From assembly GCF_900496975.1 (NCBI RefSeq), contig NZ_UFQC01000026.1, positions 1 to 64,000 of the forward strand: a stretch of DNA of 64,000 nt. Reading direction: 5' to 3'. How positions within the stretch are numbered: position 1 is the first letter of the stretch; every line of letters begins with the position of its first letter. This DNA is from Achromobacter veterisilvae. GTDB taxonomy: Bacteria; Pseudomonadota; Gammaproteobacteria; Burkholderiales; Burkholderiaceae_B. Shown one piece after another: positions 51,865-62,545 of this stretch. A program made the position numbers and the translations under genes. The notes below the pieces were generated by a model that saw only the letters and a program-made list of their open reading frames with translations, ran no database searches and was not told the DNA's origin.

Positions 51865-52937
51865 ACGCGAGAGACGACAGCAAGGGCGGCACCGTGCGCG
51901 CCGGCTATGTCCGGCCGCTGGACATCCGCAACGGCCGCATCGACATGGGCCACGGCGCCGGCGGTCGCGCCGCCGCGCAACTGATCGAGGAAATCTTCCT
52001 CGCCGCCTTCGACAATCCCTTCCTGCGCCAGGGCAACGACGGCGCGTCGGTCGCCATTCCGCAGGGCAGCCGCCTGGTGATGGCGACCGACGCGCACGTC
52101 ATTTCGCCGCTGTTCTTCCCCGGCGGCGACATCGGTGCGCTCAGCGTGCACGGCACGGTGAACGACGTGGCGATGATGGGTGCGACGCCGCTCTACTTGT
52201 CCGCCAGTTTCATCCTAGAAGAGGGCTTTCCGCTGGCCGACCTGAAGCGCATCGTGCAGTCGATGGCGGCGGCGGCGCGCGAAGCCGGCGTCGCGGTGGT
52301 CACCGGCGACACCAAGGTGGTGGAGCAGGGCAAGGGGGACGGCGTGTTCATCAGCACCACCGGTGTCGGCGTCGTACCGCACGGTATCGACGTGTCGGGC
52401 GCGAACGCGCGGCCGGGCGACGTCATCCTGCTGTCGGGCACCGTGGGCGATCACGGCGTGGCGGTGCTGTCGCAGCGCGAATCGCTGGAGTTCGAAACGA
52501 CCATCGTGTCGGACACCGCGGCGCTGAACGGCCTGGTCGCCGACATGCTCGTCGCCTGTCCGGCGATCCGCACGCTGCGTGACCCGACCCGCGGCGGGCT
52601 GGCCACCACGCTGAACGAAATCGCCCGCCAGTCTGCTGTCGGCATGCTGCTCGACGAGGCAGCGATTCCGGTCAAGCCCCAAGTCGATGCGGCCTGCGAA
52701 CTGCTGGGGCTGGACCCGCTGTACGTGGCCAACGAAGGCAAACTGGTCGCGGTGTGTGCGCCCGAGGCGGCCGAGGCCGTGCTCGCCGCCATGCGCGCGC
52801 ACCCGCTGGGCGCCGAGGCCGCGCGCATCGGCGAGGTCACCACCGACCCGCACCACTTCGTGCAGATGGCCACGCGCTTCGGTGGCCGGCGCGTGGTGGA
52901 CTGGCTCAGCGGCGAACAGCTGCCACGGATATGTTGA
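51861..52937 (+). CDS. hypE: HypE cyanide-forming dehydratase
   Basis: A 358-residue PurM-type ATPase. GHGAGGRAAAQLI begins the core; the nucleotide-binding region GNDGA and VVTGDTKVVEQGKGDG follow; the last residues PRIC give the C-terminal cysteine that is carbamoylated by HypF and dehydrated to thiocyanate. The N-terminal 25 residues are longer than in many HypE. After it comes a 110-base gap with a GC-rich repeat, which breaks the tight packing of the operon. Confidence 0.95.
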   Translation: MNARDDSKGGTVRAGYVRPLDIRNGRIDMGHGAGGRAAAQLIEEIFLAAFDNPFLRQGNDGASVAIPQGSRLVMATDAHVISPLFFPGGDIGALSVHGTVNDVAMMGATPLYLSASFILEEGFPLADLKRIVQSMAAAAREAGVAVVTGDTKVVEQGKGDGVFISTTGVGVVPHGIDVSGANARPGDVILLSGTVGDHGVAVLSQRESLEFETTIVSDTAALNGLVADMLVACPAIRTLRDPTRGGLATTLNEIARQSAVGMLLDEAAIPVKPQVDAACELLGLDPLYVANEGKLVAVCAPEAAEAVLAAMRAHPLGAEAARIGEVTTDPHHFVQMATRFGGRRVVDWLSGEQLPRIC

Positions 52938-53025
52938 CCCCCCTGCGTCGCCTTCGGTGCCTCCCCCGAGGGGGCGACACCTGGGGCCGGCGGAGCCGGA
53001 CCCTCGGTGTCTCTGCAAGAAGGCA
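52938..53025. repeat. GC-rich intergenic repeat element (copy 1)
   Basis: Directly after hypE a stretch with GCCTCCCCCGAGGGGGC (52959-52975) forms a strong hairpin, followed by GGCCGGCGGAGCCGG. A related stretch occurs reversed near 62.46-62.54 kb. I associate such repeats with Comamonadaceae genomes; they often lie between transcription units. Confidence 0.6.
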
Positions 53026-53048
53026 TTTCGCTCAGACAGAGGCCTCTG

Positions 53049-53489
53049 ATGTCGTCGCCCATTTTTAGAAAAACCGCCCGAGGCCGTGCCGAGATCAAGC
53101 AGCGCTCGGACCGCGTCCCGGCAGCCATGCGCTCGGTGTTGATCATGGTCAATGGCAGCGACAGCCTCGCCATGCTGGCCGCGCGCGGCGTGCCCCAGCT
53201 GCGAGACCATTTGGAGGCCCTGCTCACGCTGGGCCTGATCGAGCTCGTGCCGGTTCCGTCCGAACAACCCGTCTCTCTGGACATGCTCGCGGCGTTCTGC
53301 CGTCAAGCGCATACACGGCTGACGCCCTACTTCAGCCCCGACACCGCCAGCGTGGTGCGGCCTTTGCGCGACGCACGCACGGTGGCCGCGTTCAACGCGG
53401 CGCTGGACGACATCCAGGCGCGCCTGGCCACTTACCTGGGCCGCAAGCTCGCCGCGAACGCACTGCAAGGGCTTCGGCCACCGCCATGA
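53049..53489 (+). CDS. Hypothetical protein between hypE and hypX
   Basis: A 146-residue protein of no firmly known family. An N-terminal stretch FRKTARGRAEIKQRSDRVPAA then MRSVLIMVNGSDSLAMLAAR and LEALLTLGLIELVPV resembles a winged-helix-like module seen in many short Burkholderiales hypothetical proteins. The rest is helical. It overlaps hypX by 4 bases, so it is expressed with it. ATG at 53049 is chosen; an in-frame GTG at 53007 lies in the repeat. It has no counterpart in the Ralstonia cluster that I know of. Confidence 0.65.
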   Translation: MSSPIFRKTARGRAEIKQRSDRVPAAMRSVLIMVNGSDSLAMLAARGVPQLRDHLEALLTLGLIELVPVPSEQPVSLDMLAAFCRQAHTRLTPYFSPDTASVVRPLRDARTVAAFNAALDDIQARLATYLGRKLAANALQGLRPPP

Positions 53490-55243
53490 GCACCACCCCG
53501 GTCCCCGGTCTGCGCATCCTGCTGCTGTGCCACAGCTTCAACAGCCTCACGCAACGGCTGTTCGCCGAGTTGCGCGCGCGCGGCCACCGGGTGAGCGTGG
53601 AGCTGGACATCAACGACCAAGTCACCGAAGAGGCCGTGGCGCTGTTCCGGCCTGACTTCGTCCTGGCGCCCTTCCAGAAGCGGCGCATCCCGGAGTCGGT
53701 GTGGCGCGCCCTGCCCTGTTTCGTCGTGCATCCGGGGCCGCCGGGCGACCGCGGTCCAGCCGCGCTCGACTGGGCCATCGTCGATGGGCAGCGCGAATGG
53801 GGCGTCACCGTGCTGCAGGCGGATGGCGATTTCGACGCCGGCCCGGTATGGGGGGCCGCCACCTTCCCGCTGCGTGCGGCGTCGAAGGGCGCGATCTACC
53901 GGCGCGAGGTGACCGAGGCGGCCGTCGCGGCGACGCTGCAGGCGCTCGCCCGCTTCACTGCCGGCGACGCGCCGCAGAAAAGTGCGCCCGCCGCCGACGG
54001 TTGGCGCGGTGTGCTGCCGCAGTCGCGTCGCGCCATCGACTGGTCGCGCGACGACAGCACAACGGTGCTGGCGAAGATACGCGCGTCCGACGGCCAGCCC
54101 GGCGTGGTCGATGCACTGTTCGGCCAGCCCTGCCGGCTGTTCGACGCGCACCCGGCGACGCTGGAGGCGCTGGCCGGTTTCGGTGGCGCGCCGGGCGATG
54201 TGCTGGCGCAGCGCGACGGCGCGCTGCTGCGCCGGACCGTCGATGGCGGTGTCTGGATAGGGCGCGTGTCGGTCGCGCTCGGCGATGCCGCGTCGCCGAT
54301 CAAGCTGCCGGCGACGCAGGCCTTTGCGGCGGAGGCGGCGGCGCTGCCCGAGCGCGCCGCGCCGCTCACGCGGGCGGCTGATGAGTGGGGCGAGCTGCGC
54401 TACACCGAGCACGGCGAGCAGGGCGCCCGCGTCGGCGTGCTGAGTTTCGACTTCTACAATGGCGCGATGTCCACCGCGCAATGCCAGCGCCTGCGCGACG
54501 CGCTGGTCGAGGTGAAGCGGCGCGACACGCAGCTGCTGCTGATTGCCGGTGGCGACGGTTTCTTCAGCAATGGCATCGATCTCAACTGCATCGAGGCGGC
54601 GGCGCATCGCGACGGCGGCAGTGCGGCTGACGAATCGTGGCGCAACATCAACGCGATGAACGACGTCGTGCTGGAAATCATCACCACCACCGACAGCCTC
54701 ACTGTGTCGCTGCTGCGCGGCAACGCCGGTGCCGGCGGCGCCTTCCTCGCGCTGGCGGCGGACGAGGTGTGGGCGCAGCGCGGCGTCATGCTGAACCCGC
54801 ACTACAAGAACATGGGCAATCTGTACGGCTCCGAGTACTGGACCTATCTGGCGCCGCGCCGGCTTGGCGCCGACGGCGCGCGTGCGCTGATGCAGAGCCG
54901 GCTGCCGCTGTCCGCACCCGAGGCATTGCGCATCGGCTTCGTCGACCGCTGCCTCGACGTGCCGGCCGGCGATGCCCTCGATGCGGCGGTGCAGGAAGCC
55001 CGGCTGCTGGCCGCGTCGTACAATCTGCGCGATCGCGTCATGCGCAAGCAGATCGAGCGCGCGGCCCACGAAGCCGAACGACCGCTCGCCGATTACCGCA
55101 AGGAAGAACTGTCCCGCATGCACCGCAATTTCTACGGTTTCGACCCCAGCTACCACGTCGCGCGCCACCACTTCGTGCACAAGCTGCCGCATGCCTGGAC
55201 GCCGCGTCATCTGGCCGTGCACCGCGAGGTTGCTGCGCGATGA
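53486..55243 (+). CDS. hypX: HypX/HoxX, CO-ligand biosynthesis enzyme
   Basis: A 585-residue two-domain protein: an N-terminal formyltransferase-like domain (about 1-290; CFVVHPGPPGDRGPAALDWA resembles the formyl-THF binding region) and a C-terminal enoyl-CoA hydratase-like domain (about 300-560; GGDGFFSNGIDLN, RGNAGAGGAFLALAADEVW). HypX makes the CO ligand of the NiFe site from formyl-THF in aerobic bacteria. It ends RMHRNFYGFDPSYH, a block that recurs in the chimera downstream. Its ATG overlaps the small upstream gene. Confidence 0.93.
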   Translation: MSTTPVPGLRILLLCHSFNSLTQRLFAELRARGHRVSVELDINDQVTEEAVALFRPDFVLAPFQKRRIPESVWRALPCFVVHPGPPGDRGPAALDWAIVDGQREWGVTVLQADGDFDAGPVWGAATFPLRAASKGAIYRREVTEAAVAATLQALARFTAGDAPQKSAPAADGWRGVLPQSRRAIDWSRDDSTTVLAKIRASDGQPGVVDALFGQPCRLFDAHPATLEALAGFGGAPGDVLAQRDGALLRRTVDGGVWIGRVSVALGDAASPIKLPATQAFAAEAAALPERAAPLTRAADEWGELRYTEHGEQGARVGVLSFDFYNGAMSTAQCQRLRDALVEVKRRDTQLLLIAGGDGFFSNGIDLNCIEAAAHRDGGSAADESWRNINAMNDVVLEIITTTDSLTVSLLRGNAGAGGAFLALAADEVWAQRGVMLNPHYKNMGNLYGSEYWTYLAPRRLGADGARALMQSRLPLSAPEALRIGFVDRCLDVPAGDALDAAVQEARLLAASYNLRDRVMRKQIERAAHEAERPLADYRKEELSRMHRNFYGFDPSYHVARHHFVHKLPHAWTPRHLAVHREVAAR

Positions 55244-55629
55244 ACGCCCGCCTGCGCGTGCCCACCGTGCTGGTGGTCGATGACGAGGTGCGCTCGCAGG
55301 ACGCGATGCGCCGCACGCTGGAAGAGGACTTCACCGTACTCACCGCCAGCGGCGCCGACGAGGCGCGCGGCCTGCTGCAGCGCCAGCTGATGAGCGTGAT
55401 CCTGTGCGACCAGCGCATGCTACAATTTCCCGCAGAGGCTGTCGGCCAAACAGGCCACCCGCGAGCGCGACAAACACCGTCCCCCGCTGACCCACCACCG
55501 CGAACAGAACTCGTGCGCATGCATCGCAATTTCTACGGCTTCGACCCCAGCTACCACGTGGCGCGCTACCATTTCTTGCACAAATGGCTGCACTCCTGGA
55601 CGCGGTGCCATCTTGCCGTGCACCGATGA
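55240..55629 (+). pseudogene. Chimera: hoxA 5' fragment fused to a second hypX 3' fragment
   Basis: An open frame of 129 codons is a mosaic. The first part (55240-55420) encodes the start of a HoxA receiver domain (TVLVVDDEVRSQDAMRRTL to VILCDQRM), close to hoxA downstream. From about 55434 the DNA matches the end of hypX: one frame gives RLSAKQATRERDKHRPPLTH, then after a one-base shift near 55500 TELVRMHRNFYGFDPSYHVA to the stop at 55629. The hypX part differs clearly from resident hypX (HFLHKWLHSW against HFVHKLPHAW). It overlaps the true hoxA start as ATGA. Confidence 0.88.
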
Positions 55630-57080
55630 ACGCGCCTTTCCCCAACAACGACCTGCCCACCGTGCTGGTGGTGGACGACGAGGTGCGCTCGCAGGACGCG
55701 ATACGCCGCACGCTGGAAGAGGACTTCACCGTTCTCACCGCCAGCAGCGCCGACGAGGCTCGCGGCCTGCTGCAGCGCCATCCGGTGAGCGTGATCCTGT
55801 GCGACCAGCGCATGCCCGGCATGACCGGCGTGAGCTTCCTCAAAGAAGTGCGCGAGCGCTGGCCCAACGCGGTGCGCATCATGATCTCGGGCTACACCGA
55901 CAGCGAAGACATCATCGCCGGCATCAATGAGGCCGGCATCTACCAGTACATCGTTAAGCCCTGGGCACCCGATCACCTGCTGGACTCGGTGCGCAACGCG
56001 GTCGAGGCGCAGGCCCTGCAGCGCCAGACCAGCCGACTCGACCTGGAACTGCGCACCAGCACCGGCGTGCTGCGCCAGCGCACCGCCACCCAGATCGACC
56101 GGGCGCGCGCCAGCTTCGACTTCGATCGCATCGTGCGCGCCCCCGGCAGCCCGCTGGACGCGGTCTGCGCCATGGCGCAGCGCGTAGCGCGTTACGACAT
56201 CCCGGTGCTGGTGCTCGGCGAAACAGGCACCGGCAAGGAGCTGCTGGCGCGCGCGATCCACTACGCCTCGCCGCGCCTGGCCGGACCTTTCGTGGTGGAG
56301 AACTGCGCGGCCATTCCTGACACGCTGATTGAGTCCGAGCTGTTCGGCCACAAGCGCGGCGCCTTCACCGGCGCCTACGAAGACCACCCCGGCCTGTTCC
56401 AGCGCGCGCACAGCGGCACCGTGTTCCTTGACGAGATCGGCGAAACCTCGCCCGCCTTCCAGGTGCGGCTGCTGCGCGTGCTGCAGGAAGGCGAGGTGCG
56501 GCCCGTCGGTGGCGCGCGCCCGGTACCGGTGGACGTACGCGTGATCGCCGCCACCCACCGCGACCTGGAGCAGCGCGTGCGCGAAGGCCTGTTCCGCGAA
56601 GACCTGTACTACCGCCTGGCGGGCGTGAGCATCACCGTGCCGCCGCTGCGCGAGCGCGCGGCCGACATCGCACCCATCGCGCGCCAGCTGCTGCAGGACG
56701 TAGCGCACGAACTCGGCCACCCCGGCGCCACCCTGCCCGACGCGACGCTGGCCTGCCTGCTGGCCTACCCCTGGCCCGGCAACATCCGCGAACTGCGCAA
56801 CGAGATCGCGCGCGCTCTCGCGCTGCAGGACGGTAGCGCGCTCGAAGCTGCCGCCTTCTCGGCGCGCGTGCTGCAGGGCCACGGGCAGGGCGGTGACGAC
56901 CTGCAGGCAGCCCTGCCCACCAGCGGCACTCTGGCCGAGCGGCTGGACGTGATCGAGGCCATGGTGCTGCGCGAGACGCTGCAGCGGCACCGCTGGAACA
57001 AGACCCGCGTGGCGCAGGAACTGGGCCTCTCCCGCGTGGGCCTGCGCGGCAAGATGCTGCGCCTGGGATTGGAGAAGTGA
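55626..57080 (+). CDS. hoxA: NtrC-type activator HoxA
   Basis: A 484-residue response regulator: receiver domain (about 1-125, phosphate-accepting aspartate in LCDQRMPG), sigma-54 interaction domain (about 165-400) with Walker A GETGTGKE, the GAFTGA loop that touches sigma-54 and the R-finger region FREDLYYRL, and a Fis-type HTH at the end (KTRVAQELGLSRVGLRGKML). It drives the sigma-54 promoter at 38883. In Ralstonia the unphosphorylated form is active. Start at 55626 by overlap with the hypX-like fragment. Confidence 0.95.
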   Translation: MNAPFPNNDLPTVLVVDDEVRSQDAIRRTLEEDFTVLTASSADEARGLLQRHPVSVILCDQRMPGMTGVSFLKEVRERWPNAVRIMISGYTDSEDIIAGINEAGIYQYIVKPWAPDHLLDSVRNAVEAQALQRQTSRLDLELRTSTGVLRQRTATQIDRARASFDFDRIVRAPGSPLDAVCAMAQRVARYDIPVLVLGETGTGKELLARAIHYASPRLAGPFVVENCAAIPDTLIESELFGHKRGAFTGAYEDHPGLFQRAHSGTVFLDEIGETSPAFQVRLLRVLQEGEVRPVGGARPVPVDVRVIAATHRDLEQRVREGLFREDLYYRLAGVSITVPPLRERAADIAPIARQLLQDVAHELGHPGATLPDATLACLLAYPWPGNIRELRNEIARALALQDGSALEAAAFSARVLQGHGQGGDDLQAALPTSGTLAERLDVIEAMVLRETLQRHRWNKTRVAQELGLSRVGLRGKMLRLGLEK

Positions 57081-57081
57081 C

Positions 57082-58083
57082 ATGGCTCTGAACGTCCTTT
57101 GGCTCCAGAGTGGCGGGTGCGGCGGCTGCAGCATGTCGCTGCTGTGCGCCGACACGACCGACTTCCAGGGCCACCTGCGCGACGCGGGCGTGAACCTGCT
57201 GTGGCACCCCTCGCTCTCGATGGAAACCGGCGATGAGCTGCTGGAGCTGCTGGACGCCGTGCTCGACGGCCGCACGCGGCTGGATGCGCTGTGTGTCGAA
57301 GGCTCGCTGCTGCGCGGGCCCCACGGCACCGGGCGCTTCCACATGCTGGCCGGCACGCAGCTGCCCATGATCGAGTGGGTCAAACGCCTGAGCGCGTGCG
57401 CGAAACACGTGGTGGCCGTGGGCAGCTGTGCGGCCTGGGGCGGCATCACGGCCGGTGGCGACAACCCCACCGACGCTTGCGGCCTGCAGTACGAGGACGA
57501 CGAAGCCGGCGGCCTGCTGGGTGCAGCCTTCCGCTCGTCCAGCGGCCTGCCGGTGATCAACATTGCGGGCTGCCCCACCCACCCGAGCTGGGTGATCGAT
57601 ACGCTGATGGCGCTGGCCGCCGACGGCTTCACCGCCAGCGACCTCGACCCGCTGAACCGCCCGCGCTTCTACGCCGACCAGCTGGTGCACCACGGCTGCA
57701 CACGTAACGAGTACTACGAGTTCAAGGCCAGCGCGGAGAAGCCGTCGGACCTGGGCTGCATGATGGAGCACATGGGCTGCAAGGGCACGCAGGTGCACGC
57801 CGACTGCAACACGCGGCTGTGGAACGGCGAGGGCTCGTGCACACGCGGCGGTTACGCCTGCATCGCCTGTACCGAGCCCGGCTTCCAGGAGCCGGGCCAC
57901 CCCTTCCACCAGACGCCCAAGCTCGCCGGCATCCCGATCGGCCTGCCCACCGACATGCCCAAGGCCTGGTTCGTCGCGCTGGCCTCGCTCTCCAAGAGCG
58001 CCACGCCCAAGCGCGTGAAACACAACGCCGTGGCCGACCACCTGGTGGTGACGCCAGCCATTCGCAAGACAAGACTGAAATGA
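57082..58083 (+). CDS. hoxB: Regulatory hydrogenase small subunit
   Basis: A 333-residue HupU/HoxB protein. It has no Tat signal, starting LNVLWLQSGGCGGCSMSLL, and has the C-x2-C proximal cluster without the extra cysteines of HoxK, and SCAAWGG in place of SCASWGC. The remaining cluster motifs (HHGCTRNEYYEF, GCMMEHMGCKG, ACTEPGF) are present. It is the cytoplasmic H2 sensor with HoxC. It starts 1 base after the hoxA stop and overlaps hoxC by 4 bases. Confidence 0.95.
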   Translation: MALNVLWLQSGGCGGCSMSLLCADTTDFQGHLRDAGVNLLWHPSLSMETGDELLELLDAVLDGRTRLDALCVEGSLLRGPHGTGRFHMLAGTQLPMIEWVKRLSACAKHVVAVGSCAAWGGITAGGDNPTDACGLQYEDDEAGGLLGAAFRSSSGLPVINIAGCPTHPSWVIDTLMALAADGFTASDLDPLNRPRFYADQLVHHGCTRNEYYEFKASAEKPSDLGCMMEHMGCKGTQVHADCNTRLWNGEGSCTRGGYACIACTEPGFQEPGHPFHQTPKLAGIPIGLPTDMPKAWFVALASLSKSATPKRVKHNAVADHLVVTPAIRKTRLK

Positions 58084-59537
58084 CGCGCCTGCTCGTCGGC
58101 CCTTTCAACCGCGTCGAGGGCGATCTCGAAGTCCAGCTCGACGTGCTGGGCGACCGCGTGGCCTCGGCTCAGGTCAACGCCACCATGTACCGCGGCTTCG
58201 AGCAGATCCTGCAGGGCAAGGCGCCGCACGACGCGCTGATCTACGTGCCGCGCATCTGCGGCATCTGCTCAGTGTCGCAGTCGGTGGCCTCGGCGCGCGC
58301 GCTGGCCGCGCTCGGCGGCATCGCCATGCCGGCCAACGGCCAGCACGCGAGCAACGTGATCCTGGCAACCGAGAACCTAGCCGACCACCTCACGCATTTC
58401 TACTTGTTCTTCATGCCGGACTTCACACGCCCGGTGTATGCGGCCCGCGCCTGGCACGCCGAGGCGGTGCGCCGCTTCGCGCCGAACCACGGCGGGCAGG
58501 TGCGCGCGGCCACAGCGGCGCGGCAGCGCTGGCTCACGCTGCTGGGCACGCTGGGCGGCAAGTGGCCGCACACGCAGTCCATCGAGCCGGGCGGCTCCAC
58601 GCGCCCCATTGACGCGGCCGAGCGCGTGCGCCTGCTCTCGCGCGTGCGCGAGTTCCGCGCCTTCCTGGAGCGCAATCTGTTCGCGGCGCCGCTGGAAGCC
58701 GTCACCGCCATCGCCCGCGAAGACGCGCTGTGGGACTGGCACGCGCAGGACCCGCTGGGCGGCGACCTGCGCTTCTTCCTCACGCTGGTGCGCGACCTGC
58801 AACTGCAGACCCTGGGCCCGGGCCCAGGGCGTTACCTGAGTTACGGCGCCTACGCCCAGCCCGGGGGCGGTTTCGCGCTGCCCGGCGGCGTGTGGCGTGC
58901 CGACGCCGCGCGGTTGGACGCCGTGGACGCTGCCGCCATCACCGAGGACGCCACGCACACCTGGCTGGCTGACAGCGCCGGCCCGCTGCACCCGCTGGTA
59001 GGCCAGACGAAGCCCGACCCCGGCAAGGCGCGCGGCTACACCTGGAACAAGGCGCCGCGCTTGGCGGGTGAGGTGGTGGAGACCGGCGCGATCGCGCGCC
59101 AGCTCGCGGCCGGCCACCCACTGGTGCGCGACGCGGTGGCGCGGCATGGCGGCAACGTCTACACCCGAGTGCTAGCGCGCGCGCTCGAGCTCGCGCGCGT
59201 GGTGCCGATGATGGAAGACTGGCTGCGCGCGCTGCGCCCCACCGAGCCGTTCTGCGTGCCCTCGGACTTGCCCGACGAGGGCAGCGGCATGGGCCTGTCG
59301 GAGGCCGCGCGCGGTAGCCTGGGCCACTGGGTGGTGGTGCGGCGCGGGCGCATCGCCAACTACCAGATCGTCGCGCCCACGAGCTGGAATTTTTCTCCGC
59401 GCGACGCCACCGGCATACCCGGCGCGCTTGAGCAGGCGCTGGTGGATGCGCCTGTGCGCGAGGGCGAGAAAACACCGGTGGCTGTGCAGCACATCGTGCG
59501 CTCTTTCGATCCCTGCATGGTCTGCACGGTGCACTAG
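58080..59537 (+). CDS. hoxC: Regulatory hydrogenase large subunit
   Basis: A 485-residue HupV/HoxC subunit with nickel motifs RICGICSVSQ (about 58-67) and DPCMVCTVH at the very end. Ending at the histidine, with no C-terminal extension, it needs no protease, which is the mark of H2-sensing hydrogenases. With HoxB and HoxJ it forms the sensor complex. Directly followed by hoxJ. Confidence 0.95.
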   Translation: MTRLLVGPFNRVEGDLEVQLDVLGDRVASAQVNATMYRGFEQILQGKAPHDALIYVPRICGICSVSQSVASARALAALGGIAMPANGQHASNVILATENLADHLTHFYLFFMPDFTRPVYAARAWHAEAVRRFAPNHGGQVRAATAARQRWLTLLGTLGGKWPHTQSIEPGGSTRPIDAAERVRLLSRVREFRAFLERNLFAAPLEAVTAIAREDALWDWHAQDPLGGDLRFFLTLVRDLQLQTLGPGPGRYLSYGAYAQPGGGFALPGGVWRADAARLDAVDAAAITEDATHTWLADSAGPLHPLVGQTKPDPGKARGYTWNKAPRLAGEVVETGAIARQLAAGHPLVRDAVARHGGNVYTRVLARALELARVVPMMEDWLRALRPTEPFCVPSDLPDEGSGMGLSEAARGSLGHWVVVRRGRIANYQIVAPTSWNFSPRDATGIPGALEQALVDAPVREGEKTPVAVQHIVRSFDPCMVCTVH

Positions 59538-60878
<1,341 letters not shown>

Positions 60879-60883
60879 GCCGC

Positions 60884-61335
60884 ATCAATCCGGTGGCCGC
60901 GCCGACGCCGGCAGGAAGCCGCTGTCGCGCATCGCGTCTTTCACCACACGGAACTGCACGCCCCCCCATGTTGCACATCCGCCATGCTGATGACCGACCA
61001 GGCGTACGAACTCACGTCCGACACCCGGCCGCGCAGCAGTTGTACCTCCAGCCGCAGCGCATCGTTGGCCTTCGCCGCGGTGCAGTTGTCGGCTAGATGC
61101 GCGTGCTGTTGCTGCTATTCGATCAGGTGCACTGCGAGGCGGCGCTCCTGCGGCACGTACATGCAGGACAGCACGACCACGCAGGTGTCGAGCAGCAGCG
61201 GCTGCACCTGCTGCCGGTTCATCTCCTGGCGCATCAGATCGCGCTCCGACTCCGAGCGGTTGGCGTAGGCGCGCACACGTGCGCCTCGAACGCGTCGTCG
61301 AGTTCGTCGTCGATAGTGATGGTGAAGCGGCGCAT
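60884..61335 (-). pseudogene. nikR: nikR-like nickel repressor, wrecked
   Basis: Minus strand from 61335 reads MRRFTITIDDELDDAFEAHV, a NikR ribbon-helix-helix start. A shift of frame after codon 20 is needed to go on with RAYANRSESERDLMRQEMNR and CVVVLSCMYVPQERRLAVHL. An in-frame TAG follows, then QQQHAH, LRLEVQLLRGRVSDVSSYAW and, near a run of G residues about 60966, another shift leads to GVQFRVVKDA. Two frameshifts and one stop in about 150 codons make it non-functional. NikR usually represses nickel uptake genes. Confidence 0.82.
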
Positions 61336-61388
61336 GGTGCGCTTCAGTGTAGCGCCGCTACCCGTTCCCCCGTCATAGGGCGACAGGC

Positions 61389-62426
61389 CTAGGCGTATGC
61401 GGCGGCCATGGTGTCCAGCGGCACGGGCTTTATCTTCCCAGCCTGGCCCGCGCTGCCGAAGGCTTCGAAGCGCTCGCGGCACACGCCGCGCGCCGCCTTC
61501 TTGGCCGCCAGCAGCGCCTTGCGCGGGTCGAACTCGCTGCGCTCTTTCGCGAAGGTCTGGCGCATGGCGCCGGTCATGGCCAAGCGGATGTCGGTGTCGA
61601 TGTTGACCTTGCGCACGCCGTTCTGGATGCCGCGCCGGATCTCTTCCACCGGCACGCCGTAGGTTTCCTTGATGTCGCCGCCGTGCTCGCGGATGATGGC
61701 CAGCCACTCCTGCGGCACGCTGGAGCTGCCGTGCATCACCAGGTGGGTGTTGGGCACACGGGCGTGGATGGCGGCGATGCGGTCGATGGCCAGGATGTCG
61801 CCGGTGGGCTGGCGCGTGAACTTGTAGGCGCCGTGGCTGGTGCCGATGGCGATGGCCAAGGCGTCCACGCCGGTTCGGCGCACGAAGTCCTCGGCCTGCC
61901 CGGGGTCGGTGAGCATCATGTCGTGCGTGAGCTTGCCGGCCGCGCCCACGCCGTCTTCTTCGCCGGCCTCGCCGGTCTCCAGCGAACCGAGGCAGCCGAG
62001 TTCACCTTCCACCGACACACCGACGGCGTGCGCGAGCTCGCAGACGCGGCGCGTCACCGCGAGGTTGTAGTCGTAGGTGGCGGGCGTCTTGCCGTCTTCG
62101 CGCAGCGAGCCGTCCATCATCACGCTGGTGAAGCCCGAGCGGATGGACTGCATGCACACGGCCGGCGTGGCGCCGTGGTCCTGGTGCAGCACCACGGGCA
62201 GGTCCGGGTGGGCTTCCACCGCCGCCAGCACCATGTGGCGCAGGTAGGCCTCACCCGCGTACTTGCGCGCGCCGGCCGAGGCCTGCAGGATCACCGGGCT
62301 GTCGGTCTCCTGCGCGGCCTCCATGATGGCCAGGATCTGTTCGAGGTTGTTGACGTTGAAGGCGGGCACGCCGTAGCCGTGTTCGGCCGCGTGGTCCAGC
62401 ACCTGGCGAAGGGAAACGAGCGCCAT
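61389..62426 (-). CDS. fba: Class II fructose-1,6-bisphosphate aldolase
   Basis: A 345-residue zinc aldolase (CbbA/Fba type). Motifs: [12 protein letters not shown], zinc histidines in VVLHQDHGA, the family signature [26 protein letters not shown] and VMHGSSS. It splits or forms fructose bisphosphate, in both glycolysis and the Calvin cycle. It lies on the same strand as pgk and gap, but separated from pgk by 115 bases with a GC-rich repeat. Confidence 0.96.
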   Translation of the reverse strand: MALVSLRQVLDHAAEHGYGVPAFNVNNLEQILAIMEAAQETDSPVILQASAGARKYAGEAYLRHMVLAAVEAHPDLPVVLHQDHGATPAVCMQSIRSGFTSVMMDGSLREDGKTPATYDYNLAVTRRVCELAHAVGVSVEGELGCLGSLETGEAGEEDGVGAAGKLTHDMMLTDPGQAEDFVRRTGVDALAIAIGTSHGAYKFTRQPTGDILAIDRIAAIHARVPNTHLVMHGSSSVPQEWLAIIREHGGDIKETYGVPVEEIRRGIQNGVRKVNIDTDIRLAMTGAMRQTFAKERSEFDPRKALLAAKKAARGVCRERFEAFGSAGQAGKIKPVPLDTMAAAYA

Positions 62427-62457
62427 GAAAAACTCCTGGTTGAAATGAAAATGGAAT

Positions 62458-62541
62458 CAGCGAGCCGGCCGCCGGGCCGCCCCAAGGCCGGCTCAGCCCC
62501 CTCGGGAGGCAGCGACCCGCGCAGCGGCGGAGCGTGGAGGT

Positions 62542-62545
<4 letters not shown>
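62458..62545. repeat. GC-rich intergenic repeat element (copy 2, reversed)
   Basis: Between pgk and fba. Read on the minus strand it contains GCTGCCTCCCGAGGGGGC, close to the hairpin core of the copy near 52.96 kb, together with GCCGGC-rich flanks. Relationship judged by eye. Confidence 0.55.
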
